From positions 1 through 15,466 of the forward strand of contig JAFAAW010000024.1 of the NCBI GenBank assembly GCA_023426365.1: 15,466 bases of DNA, in the 5' to 3' direction. The position numbers and the translations under genes were made by a program. Each line of letters starts with the position of its first letter. Position 1 is the stretch's first letter. The DNA comes from Pseudomonadota bacterium (GTDB taxonomy: Bacteria > Pseudomonadota > Alphaproteobacteria > Rhodospirillales > Magnetospirillaceae). Below the pieces are notes generated by a model. The model saw only the letters and a list, made by a program, of their open reading frames with translations, did no database searches and was not told the origin of the DNA. This document shows, in pieces, positions 6,506 through 12,689 of the stretch.

Positions 6506-8383
6506 ATGCCCGATTCCGGCCCCATCGGCAGAAGCAGCCGTCTGCGCCGTCTGGGCCGCGCCACCGTTGCGGTGGCGCTGGCCTGGACCGTGGTGGTCAG
6601 CGCATCGACCGCGTGGAACGTGTTCAACACCTGGGAAAACGCCCGCGATCTGGCGGCGCGTGAGGCCCGCATCCACTTCAACAAGGATCAGGCCATCCGC
6701 TATTGGGCGTCGCGCCATGGCGGCGTCTATGTGGAGGTGGACCCTGCCACGCCCCCCAATCCGGGGCTGGCCCATGTCGGCGAACGCGACCTGACGACGC
6801 CATCGGGGCGACGCCTGACCCTGATGAACCCCGCCTACATGCTGCGCCAGGTGATGGGGGAATACGCCCAGCTTTACGGCGTGCAGGGCCGTATCACCAG
6901 CCTCAAGCCCCTCAATCCCGCCAATGCCGCCGACGCCTGGGAGAGCGGGGCGCTGCGGCGGTTCGAGGCGGGCGAGCGCGAGGTGTTCGAGGTGGCCGAC
7001 AAGGACGGCGCCCCGCACCTGCGCCTGATGCACGCCATGGTCACCGAACAGAGCTGCCTGAAATGCCATGGCTTCCAGGATTACCGGGTGGGCGACGTGC
7101 GGGGCGGCGTCGGCGTGGCCGTGCCGCTGGAGCCCTATCTGGCGCTGGCCCGTGAGAACGGGCGGCTGGTGATCGGCTCGCATGTGGGCATCTGGCTGCT
7201 GGGCCTGGGCGGCATCGCCCTGGTGGGGCGGCGTTTCCGCGCCTATGCCCGTGCCGAGACCGCCGAGCAGGCGCGCATGGCCGAGCTGCACCACCGTCTT
7301 GATCTGGTGGTGCGGGCGGTCAGCGACGGCATCATCGGCATGGACCGCGCCGGAGCCGTGCGCTTCGTCAACCCGGCCGCCGCCGCTATCCTGGGGTTTG
7401 GGGAGGACGAATTGCTGGGCCGCGACCTGCACGAGGCGGTCCATCATGGCGCGGCCGGCTGCGCGGCGGCCGATTGCCCGGTCCTGGGCGCCATGCGCGA
7501 CGGCACCGTCGGCCAGCGCATGGGCGAGCTGTTCCGCCGCAAGGACGGCTCCACCGTGCCGGTGGAGATGGTGGCCACGCCCGTGCGCGACGAGGCCGGC
7601 GTGGTGGGCGGCGTCGTCGTGTTCCGCGATGTCTCCGCCCGTCTGGAGGCCGAGCGCCGAGGCGGCGAATTGATGGAGCGGCTGGCGCAAAGCAACCAGG
7701 ACCTTCAGCAATTCGCCTACACCGTGTCCCACGATCTGCAGGAGCCGCTGCGCATGGTCACGTCCTATGTCCAACTGATCGGCCGCCGTCTTAATAATGT
7801 GTTGGACGACGATTGCCGCGACTTCATCGGCTATGCGGCGGACGGCGCCGCGCGCATGAGCCGCATGATCACCGACCTTGTGGAATTCTCGCGGGTGGAA
7901 AGCCGGGGCGGCCCCATGGAGGTGGTGGACGGCGCGCGCGTGGTCGCCGACGCGGTGGCCAATCTGGCGCTGGCGGTCGAGGACGCCCAGGCCCGCATCG
8001 ACATCGTCCCGCCACTGCCCCTGGTGATGGGCGACGCCAGCCAGCTTACGCGCCTGTTCCAGAACCTTGTGGGCAACGCCATCAAGTTCCACAGCCCCGG
8101 CCGGGCGCCGGAAATCCGCATCTCGGCCACCATCTTCGACGGCATGGCGGAGTTTCGCGTGGGCGACAACGGCATCGGCATTCCGGCCGAGTCGTTCGAC
8201 CGCATCTTCCAGATCTTCCAGCGCCTGCACGCCCGCGACCAGTACGAGGGCACCGGGATCGGATTGGCGGTGGTGCGCCGGATCGTCGAGCGCCATGGCG
8301 GCCGGGTGTGGGTGGAATCGCAGCAAGGGGTGGGCAGCGTGTTCCACGTCACCCTGCCGCTGGCGGAGGCGGGCGGAACCTGA
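6506..8383 (+). CDS. Membrane sensor histidine kinase: heme-type Tll0287-like sensor, PAS, HisKA, HATPase
   Basis: This is a 625-residue two-component sensor kinase. The first membrane helix is about 18-38. A periplasmic domain of about 41-218 carries EQSCLKCHGF, a CxxCH c-type heme site (C184, C187, H188), in the style of the DUF3365/Tll0287-like family. A second helix (about 220-241) leads to a PAS domain (about 263-376). The HisKA domain contains FAYTVSHDLQEPLRMV, with phospho-acceptor His409. The ATP-binding domain has the N box LFQNLVGNAIKF (N520, N524), G1 DNGIGI (554-559) and G2 GTGIGL (582-587). Heme attached in the periplasm fits a redox, oxygen or NO sensor; the signal is inferred. 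No response regulator is adjacent, so its partner is unknown. The ATG at 6506 has only a weak ribosome site. Two tiny genes follow on the same strand. Confidence 0.92.
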   Translation: MPDSGPIGRSSRLRRLGRATVAVALAWTVVVSASTAWNVFNTWENARDLAAREARIHFNKDQAIRYWASRHGGVYVEVDPATPPNPGLAHVGERDLTTPSGRRLTLMNPAYMLRQVMGEYAQLYGVQGRITSLKPLNPANAADAWESGALRRFEAGEREVFEVADKDGAPHLRLMHAMVTEQSCLKCHGFQDYRVGDVRGGVGVAVPLEPYLALARENGRLVIGSHVGIWLLGLGGIALVGRRFRAYARAETAEQARMAELHHRLDLVVRAVSDGIIGMDRAGAVRFVNPAAAAILGFGEDELLGRDLHEAVHHGAAGCAAADCPVLGAMRDGTVGQRMGELFRRKDGSTVPVEMVATPVRDEAGVVGGVVVFRDVSARLEAERRGGELMERLAQSNQDLQQFAYTVSHDLQEPLRMVTSYVQLIGRRLNNVLDDDCRDFIGYAADGAARMSRMITDLVEFSRVESRGGPMEVVDGARVVADAVANLALAVEDAQARIDIVPPLPLVMGDASQLTRLFQNLVGNAIKFHSPGRAPEIRISATIFDGMAEFRVGDNGIGIPAESFDRIFQIFQRLHARDQYEGTGIGLAVVRRIVERHGGRVWVESQQGVGSVFHVTLPLAEAGGT

Positions 8384-8390
8384 ATGCGCG

Positions 8391-8430
8391 CTTCGGCGTT
8401 CACCGGGATAAGTCCCGAACGGCGAAGGAA
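8391..8430 (+). promoter_or_regulatory. Hairpin overlapping the ribosome site of the 63-codon gene
   Basis: CTTCGGCGTTC (8391-8401) pairs with GAACGGCGAAG (8417-8427), 10 of 11 positions, and an inner GGG/CCC stem (8405-8407, 8414-8416) closes a 6-nt loop. The 3' edge merges into AAGGAA (8425-8430), the apparent ribosome site six nt before the ATG at 8437. It begins just after the kinase stop codon. It could control translation of the small gene or attenuate readthrough; there is no U-run, so it is not a classical terminator. Confidence 0.45.
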
Positions 8431-8436
8431 CAGGCA

Positions 8437-8628
8437 ATGAGCAAGTCCATGCCGCCGGTGCCGCCCGACCAGAAATCTCCCTTTGGCGGCGGCGACCATG
8501 CGCAAGACCGTCCCCAGCCCCATGACGACCCCGAGGAGGATGCGCGCCGCCGCGATCTTTCGCATCAGGGTCGCCAGGGCAATATCCGTCAGAACACCTC
8601 CCACCAGGGTAACCAGCAGGATCGCTGA
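8437..8628 (+). CDS. Small hydrophilic protein, 63 residues, unknown function
   Basis: The frame encodes a 63-residue disordered-looking protein rich in Pro, Gln, Asp, His and Arg, with no Cys, no membrane segment and no signal peptide. It opens MSKSMPPVPPDQKSPFGGGD and ends GRQGNIRQNTSHQGNQQDR. From memory, short alphaproteobacterial hypothetical proteins often combine a VPP..SP N-terminus with a GN(I/L)KQNTT.QGYQQDR C-terminus, so it may belong to that uncharacterised family; I cannot check this here. AAGGAA lies 6 nt before the ATG. It starts 53 nt after the kinase gene and ends 2 nt before the next gene. Third positions are strongly G/C, supporting real coding. Function is not known. Confidence 0.75.
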   Translation: MSKSMPPVPPDQKSPFGGGDHAQDRPQPHDDPEEDARRRDLSHQGRQGNIRQNTSHQGNQQDR

Positions 8629-8630
8629 AC

Positions 8631-8825
8631 ATGTCCACCAAGGCGCCACAGACCGATCGCAGCCATGGCGGGCCGGGCAGCAGCCACCAGGACGCCACCG
8701 AGCCGCCGCCCGTCCGCGCGGCCAAGCCCGAACCGGGCGAACCCACCAACCGCGACCGCAGCCGCCGTTCGGGCGGCGGCGGCGAACGCGACCGTCACCA
8801 TTCCCACGATCCCGACCGCAAATAG
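8631..8825 (+). CDS. Small hydrophilic protein, 64 residues, unknown function
   Basis: The product is 64 residues, again with no Cys, no hydrophobic segment and very low predicted order: it is rich in Pro, Arg, Ser, Gly, Asp and His. The C-terminal part is arginine- and histidine-rich (NRDRSRRSGGGGERDRHHSH). The ATG is 2 nt after the stop of the preceding small gene, and AGGA (8618-8621) lies 9 nt upstream inside that gene's end, suggesting coupled translation. Codon third positions are mostly G/C, as in the neighbours. I do not recognise a family. It could also be a non-conserved frame, so confidence is moderate. Confidence 0.55.
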   Translation: MSTKAPQTDRSHGGPGSSHQDATEPPPVRAAKPEPGEPTNRDRSRRSGGGGERDRHHSHDPDRK

Positions 8826-8867
8826 GCCGGAGGGAAGGCGGGCCGGCGGGCCGACCGCTTGCCCGGG

Positions 8868-8897
8868 GTGACACGTTCTTCTGAAATGCGCTATACC
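8868..8897 (+). promoter_or_regulatory. Candidate promoter for the ispG-hisS-hemA operon
   Basis: GTGACA (8868-8873), an 18-nt spacer and TATACC (8892-8897) match the sigma-70 boxes at 5/6 and 4/6 positions. The predicted transcript start near 8903 would fall within the following hairpin. It sits in the 122-bp gap between the small genes and ispG. Confidence 0.45.
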
Positions 8898-8900
8898 AAC

Positions 8901-8929
8901 CGCCCCGGTGCCGCTTTGGCGCCGGGGCG
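8901..8929 (+). terminator. Strong GC hairpin just upstream of ispG (terminator or 5' leader structure)
   Basis: CGCCCCGGTGCC (8901-8912) pairs with GGCGCCGGGGCG (8918-8929) through 12 bp, one a T-G wobble, with the 5-nt loop GCTTT. It is followed by ATTTCTTA, a short T-rich stretch. Read from the upstream genes it resembles an intrinsic terminator. Read from the candidate promoter it would sit at the extreme 5' end of the ispG mRNA, where it could protect the transcript. Confidence 0.5.
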
Positions 8930-8947
8930 ATTTCTTATGGTGCAAAG

Positions 8948-10057
8948 ATGAGCGTGCGTTCCTATCGCCAGATCCAGCGGCGGCGGTCGCGCCAGATTTT
9001 CGTCGGCGCGGTGCCGGTGGGTGGCGATGCCCCCATCAGCGTTCAGACCATGACCAACACGCTGACCACCGACGTGGCCGCCACGGTGGCGCAGATCAAG
9101 CGGGCCGAGGCCGCCGGGGTGGACATCGTGCGCGTGTCGTGCCCGGACGAGGACTCGACCGCGGCGCTGCGCGACATCGTGCGCCAGGTTTCGGTGCCGG
9201 TGGTGGCCGACATCCATTTCCACTACCGCCGCGCCATCGAGGCGGCCGAGGCGGGCGCCGCCTGCCTGCGCATCAATCCGGGCAATATCGGCAGCGCCGC
9301 CCGCGTGCGCGAGGTGGTGCAGGCGGCCAAGGACCACGGCTGTTCCATGCGCATCGGCGTCAATGCCGGCAGCCTGGAAAAGCACCTGTTGGAAAAGTAC
9401 GGCGAGCCCTGCCCCGACGCCATGGTGGAAAGCGCGCTGGAACACGCCAAGATCCTGGAAGACAACGACTTCCGCGAGTTCAAGATCAGCGTCAAGGCGT
9501 CCGACGTGTTCCTGGCGGTGGCGGCCTATCAGGGGCTGGCCGAGGCGTGCGACTATCCGCTGCACCTGGGCATCACCGAAGCCGGCGGCATGATCGGCGG
9601 CACGGTGAAATCCGCCATCGGCATGGGCAACCTGTTGTGGTCGGGCATCGGTGACACCATCCGCGTGTCGCTGTCGGCCCCGCCCGAGGAAGAGGTCAAG
9701 GTCGGCTACGAGATCCTGAAGTCGCTGGGCCTGCGCACGCGCGGGGTCAACATCGTGTCGTGCCCAAGCTGCGCCCGCCAGGGCTTCAACGTGGTCGATA
9801 CGGTGGCGCTTCTGGAACAGCGGCTTGCCCACGTCACCGCGCCGGTCACGCTGTCCATCATCGGCTGCGTGGTCAACGGCCCCGGCGAGGCGCGCGAAAC
9901 CATGATCGGCCTGACCGGGGGCGGCCAGGACAGCCACATGGTCTATGTGGGCGGCAGCCCCGACCACAAGATCGACAGCGACGCCATGATCGACCACATC
10001 GTGGCCCTGGTGGAACAGAAGGCGGCGGCCATCGAAGCCGCCAAAGCGAAGGGATAA
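8948..10057 (+). CDS. ispG: IspG, 4-hydroxy-3-methylbut-2-enyl diphosphate synthase (flavodoxin)
   Basis: IspG converts MEcPP to HMBPP in the MEP isoprenoid pathway using a [4Fe-4S] cluster and electrons from flavodoxin or ferredoxin. The 369-residue product has the bacterial short form without the plant-type insert. The N-terminal barrel contains PISVQTMTNTLTTDV, VRVSCPDEDS, PVVADIHFHYRRAIEA and RINPGNIG. The C-terminal cluster domain has SCPSCARQGF (C272, C275) and IIGCVVNGPGEA (C307, E314), giving the three Cys ligands and the conserved Glu. The ATG at 8948 has no strong ribosome site; the ATG at 8936 is out of frame. It is followed 5 nt later by hisS, so the two are almost certainly cotranscribed. 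The product feeds ubiquinone side-chain synthesis, a link with ubiG nearby. Confidence 0.97.
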   Translation: MSVRSYRQIQRRRSRQIFVGAVPVGGDAPISVQTMTNTLTTDVAATVAQIKRAEAAGVDIVRVSCPDEDSTAALRDIVRQVSVPVVADIHFHYRRAIEAAEAGAACLRINPGNIGSAARVREVVQAAKDHGCSMRIGVNAGSLEKHLLEKYGEPCPDAMVESALEHAKILEDNDFREFKISVKASDVFLAVAAYQGLAEACDYPLHLGITEAGGMIGGTVKSAIGMGNLLWSGIGDTIRVSLSAPPEEEVKVGYEILKSLGLRTRGVNIVSCPSCARQGFNVVDTVALLEQRLAHVTAPVTLSIIGCVVNGPGEARETMIGLTGGGQDSHMVYVGGSPDHKIDSDAMIDHIVALVEQKAAAIEAAKAKG

Positions 10058-10062
10058 AGAAA

Positions 10063-11298
10063 GTGTCGAGCCTGCAACCCGTCCGCGGCACCCACGACCT
10101 GCTACCCGACGATTCCCGCCGTCACCGCCATGTGGAGGAAACCGCCTTCGCCGTGGTGAAGCGTTACGGCTTCGGCGAAGTGGTCACCCCCATCTTCGAG
10201 TTCACCGAGGTGTTCTCGCGCACGCTGGGCGAGACGTCGGACGTGGTGACCAAGGAGATGTACACCTTCACCGACCGCTCGGGCGATTCCATCACCCTTC
10301 GGCCCGAGGGCACCGCCGGCGTGGCGCGCGCCTTCATCTCGGGCGGGCTGTCGCAGAACCTGCCGCTCAAGCTGTTCTACCGCGGCCCCATGTTCCGCCA
10401 CGAGCGCCCGCAAAAGGGCCGTCTGCGCCAGTTCCATCAGGTCGGCGTCGAATTGCTGGGCGTGGACAGCCCGCTTGCCGACGTCGAGGTGGTGTCCATG
10501 GCCTGGCGGGTGCTGTCGGCGCTGGGCCTGGGCGACAAGGTGCAGCTCGAGATCAACACCCTGGGCGATGCCGAAAGCCGCGCCGCCTATCGCGATGCGC
10601 TGATCGCCTATCTTACCCCGCACCGGGACAAGCTGTCCGAAGACAGCCGCAACCGCCTGGAAAAGAACCCCATGCGGGTGCTGGATTCCAAGGACGAGGG
10701 CGACAAGGCCATCGTGGCCGGGGCGCCCTTGATCCATGAATGCCTGACCCCGGCGGCCAGGGAGTTCTTTGACGCCGTCACCGGCGGCCTGACCGCGCTG
10801 GGCGTGCCCTTCGTGGTCAATCCCAAGCTGGTGCGCGGCCTGGATTACTACTGCCACACGGCGTTCGAATTCACCACCACCGCCCTGGGCGCCCAGGGCA
10901 CCGTGCTGGCCGGCGGCCGCTACGACGGCCTGATCGGCCAGATGGGCGGACAGTCCACCCCCGGTATCGGCTGGGCGGCGGGCGTCGAGCGCCTGTCCAT
11001 GCTGGTGGGCGAGGTGCCGCCGGCCGAGCGTCCGGTGGCCGTCATCCCCATGGGCGACGCCACCGCCGCCATGGTGCTGGCCGATTCCCTGCGCCAGGCC
11101 GGGTTGAGCGTCGAAATGGGCTTTTCCGGCAACATGAAGAAGCGCATGGCGCGCGCCAACAAGGCCAATGCCCGCTTCGCCGTCATCCTGGGCGAGGACG
11201 AGGCGGCGCGCGGCGCGGCCACCCTGCGCGACCTCGACAGCGGCGCCCAGGAAGAGGTGCCGCTGGCGGCGCTGAAGGAGCGTCTGCTGCGGTCATGA
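10063..11298 (+). CDS. hisS: HisRS, histidyl-tRNA synthetase
   Basis: This class II synthetase charges tRNA-His. The 411-residue product is close to the E. coli length of 424. Seen are PVRGTHDLLPDD (6-17), RPEGTAG (80-86), motif 2 FRHERPQKGRLRQFHQ (111-126), the histidine-binding LVRGLDYY (256-263) and motif 3 region GIGWAAGVERL (301-311), then a C-terminal anticodon-binding domain. The start is GTG, with AAGGGA 8 nt upstream inside the end of ispG; the longer frame upstream is a shadow of ispG. The motif 2 loop is the canonical E. coli-like form, which suggests normal recognition of the extra G-1 base of tRNA-His. Many rhizobial, caulobacterial and rhodobacterial relatives carry a divergent HisRS, so this fits a Rhodospirillales-type lineage (inference). 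Its end overlaps hemA by 4 nt. Confidence 0.97.
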   Translation: MSSLQPVRGTHDLLPDDSRRHRHVEETAFAVVKRYGFGEVVTPIFEFTEVFSRTLGETSDVVTKEMYTFTDRSGDSITLRPEGTAGVARAFISGGLSQNLPLKLFYRGPMFRHERPQKGRLRQFHQVGVELLGVDSPLADVEVVSMAWRVLSALGLGDKVQLEINTLGDAESRAAYRDALIAYLTPHRDKLSEDSRNRLEKNPMRVLDSKDEGDKAIVAGAPLIHECLTPAAREFFDAVTGGLTALGVPFVVNPKLVRGLDYYCHTAFEFTTTALGAQGTVLAGGRYDGLIGQMGGQSTPGIGWAAGVERLSMLVGEVPPAERPVAVIPMGDATAAMVLADSLRQAGLSVEMGFSGNMKKRMARANKANARFAVILGEDEAARGAATLRDLDSGAQEEVPLAALKERLLRS

Positions 11299-12539
11299 GT
11301 TCCGCATCCCCCCGTTTCGTCATTGTCGGCGCCAACCACCGGTCGGCGTCGCTGTCGCTGCGCGACCAGTTGTTCGTGGACGATGCGGGGGTGGCGGACT
11401 TCCTGGCCCGGCTGAAGGGGCGGGGCCTGCACGAGGCCATGGTGCTGTCCACCTGCGACCGGGTCGAGGTGTGGGCCAGCCATCACGACATGGACGTCGC
11501 CGCAGAACTGATCTGCGACGCCTATGCCGAGCGCGCGGGCCTGCCGCCCGCCGCCCTGGCCGGCCAGCTCTACACCCATGCCGGCGCCGACGCCGTGCGC
11601 CACGCCTTCGCGGTGGCCAGCGCCCTTGATTCGCTGGTGATCGGCGAGCCGCACGTGGCCGGCCAGGTCAAGACCGCCCATCGGCTGGCCCGCGATGCCG
11701 GCGGCTGCGGCCCCGAACTGGAAGCGGTGCTGCAGGCGGCCTTCGCCGCCGCGAAGCGGGTGCGCAGCGAGACCCATATCGGCGAAGGTCCGGTCTCCAT
11801 CGCCGCCGCCGCCGTGCAATTGGCGGGCGACCTGCATGGCGAATTGCGCCATTGCGCGGGCCTGGTGGTGGGCGCCGGCGACATGGGCGAATTGGTGGCG
11901 GAAAGCTTGTTGGCCGCCGGCCTGGGCCGGCTGTCGGTGACCGCCCCGCGCGCCAGCCGGGCCGAGGCCCTGGCCACCGCGCTCAACGCCCATGTGGTGC
12001 CGTTCGAGGACATGAAGGACGCCCTGGCCGCCGCCGACATCGTGGTGGCCTCGACCGGCGGGCGGCATGCGCTGATCGCCGCCGACGCGGTCACGGCGGC
12101 GCTGAAGAAGCGGCGGCGCAAGCCCATCTTCCTGGTGGATGCCGGCATCCCGGGCGATGTCGAGCCGGCGGTGAACCGGGTGGACGGCGCCTTTCTCTAC
12201 GATCTGAACGACCTGGAGCGGGTGGCGCTGGAAGGCCGCGCCACCCGCGAACAGGCGGCGCGCGCCGCCTGGGCGGTGCTGGATGACGAACTGGCCGGTT
12301 TCCTCAAGGGGCGGGCGGCCCGGGTGGCCGTTCCGGCCATCGTCGCCCTGCGCCAGCGCTTCGAGGACACCCGCGCGGCCGTGCTGGCCGAAACCCAGGG
12401 CGATGCCGACGCCGCCACCCGCCTGTTGATCCACCGGCTGTTGCATGCGCCCAGCGAGGCCATGAAGTCGGTGGCGGCGGAAGGCGCCGAATGGCAACAG
12501 ATGGAAAAGACGCTGCGGACGCTGTTCCGCTTGGAATAG
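11295..12539 (+). CDS. hemA: Glutamyl-tRNA reductase (C5 tetrapyrrole pathway)
   Basis: GluTR reduces Glu-tRNA-Glu with NADPH to glutamate-1-semialdehyde, the start of heme synthesis by the C5 route. The 414-residue product matches the family. Seen are VIVGANHRSASLSLRDQLF, the catalytic region MVLSTCDRVEVW with Cys54, LDSLVIGEPHVAGQVKTAH, AAKRVRSETHIGEG, the NADPH-binding VVGAGDMGELVAESLL, LVDAGIPGDVEP and the dimerisation end LLIHRLLHAPSEAMK. The residue after Cys54 is Asp, where E. coli has Asn. The start ATG overlaps the hisS stop (ATGA). It is not ALA synthase, which is also called hemA in many alphaproteobacteria; the partner hemL is not in the window. A 150-bp gap with a repeat element follows. 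Confidence 0.94.
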   Translation: MSSASPRFVIVGANHRSASLSLRDQLFVDDAGVADFLARLKGRGLHEAMVLSTCDRVEVWASHHDMDVAAELICDAYAERAGLPPAALAGQLYTHAGADAVRHAFAVASALDSLVIGEPHVAGQVKTAHRLARDAGGCGPELEAVLQAAFAAAKRVRSETHIGEGPVSIAAAAVQLAGDLHGELRHCAGLVVGAGDMGELVAESLLAAGLGRLSVTAPRASRAEALATALNAHVVPFEDMKDALAAADIVVASTGGRHALIAADAVTAALKKRRRKPIFLVDAGIPGDVEPAVNRVDGAFLYDLNDLERVALEGRATREQAARAAWAVLDDELAGFLKGRAARVAVPAIVALRQRFEDTRAAVLAETQGDADAATRLLIHRLLHAPSEAMKSVAAEGAEWQQMEKTLRTLFRLE

Positions 12540-12546
12540 GTGACTT

Positions 12547-12655
12547 GACACGGATGGACACGGATAAGCGCGGATAACAAGGCTTCCTTGCCGTCATGGC
12601 GGGCTTGACCCGGGTATGAGGCAAGGAAAAGCGACCATCCGTGTCCATCCCTGTC
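12547..12655. repeat. Nested inverted-repeat element between hemA and prfA
   Basis: Outer arms at 12547-12565 and 12637-12655 pair at 18 of 19 positions, the only mismatch being C/C; the inner 14 bp (GGATGGACACGGAT) are perfect. A second stem, TTCCTTGCC (12584-12592) with GGCAAGGAA (12620-12628), is perfect over 9 bp. Inside, TCAT/ATGA and CGGG/CCCG (12600-12603, 12609-12612) close on the loop CTTGA. The left arm holds three CGGAT units exactly 10 bp apart (12551, 12561, 12571). No open frame makes sense here. The core (GTCATGGCGGGCTTGACCCG) resembles, from memory, palindromic repeats common in alphaproteobacterial intergenic DNA. It may be a REP-like or MITE-like element, or a large terminator hairpin. 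Confidence 0.7.
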
Positions 12656-12689
12656 CGTCCGTATCTTAACAAGAGTGGCTGGATAACCG

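Noticed and set aside
6436..6663. 75-codon plus-strand frame before and into the kinase gene
   Set aside because: It overlaps the kinase start out of frame, lacks a ribosome site and has no recognisable content.
6470..8749. 759-codon minus-strand frame opposite the sensor kinase
   Set aside because: It is an antisense shadow of a complete kinase and also crosses two small genes; its composition is low-complexity.
12545..12550. Perfect TTGACA as a prfA promoter -35 box
   Set aside because: There is no -10-like sequence 16-18 nt downstream, and the bases belong to the inverted-repeat arm.
10920..12551. 543-codon minus-strand frame opposite hemA
   Set aside because: It is opposite clear GluTR motifs and has no recognisable motif of its own.
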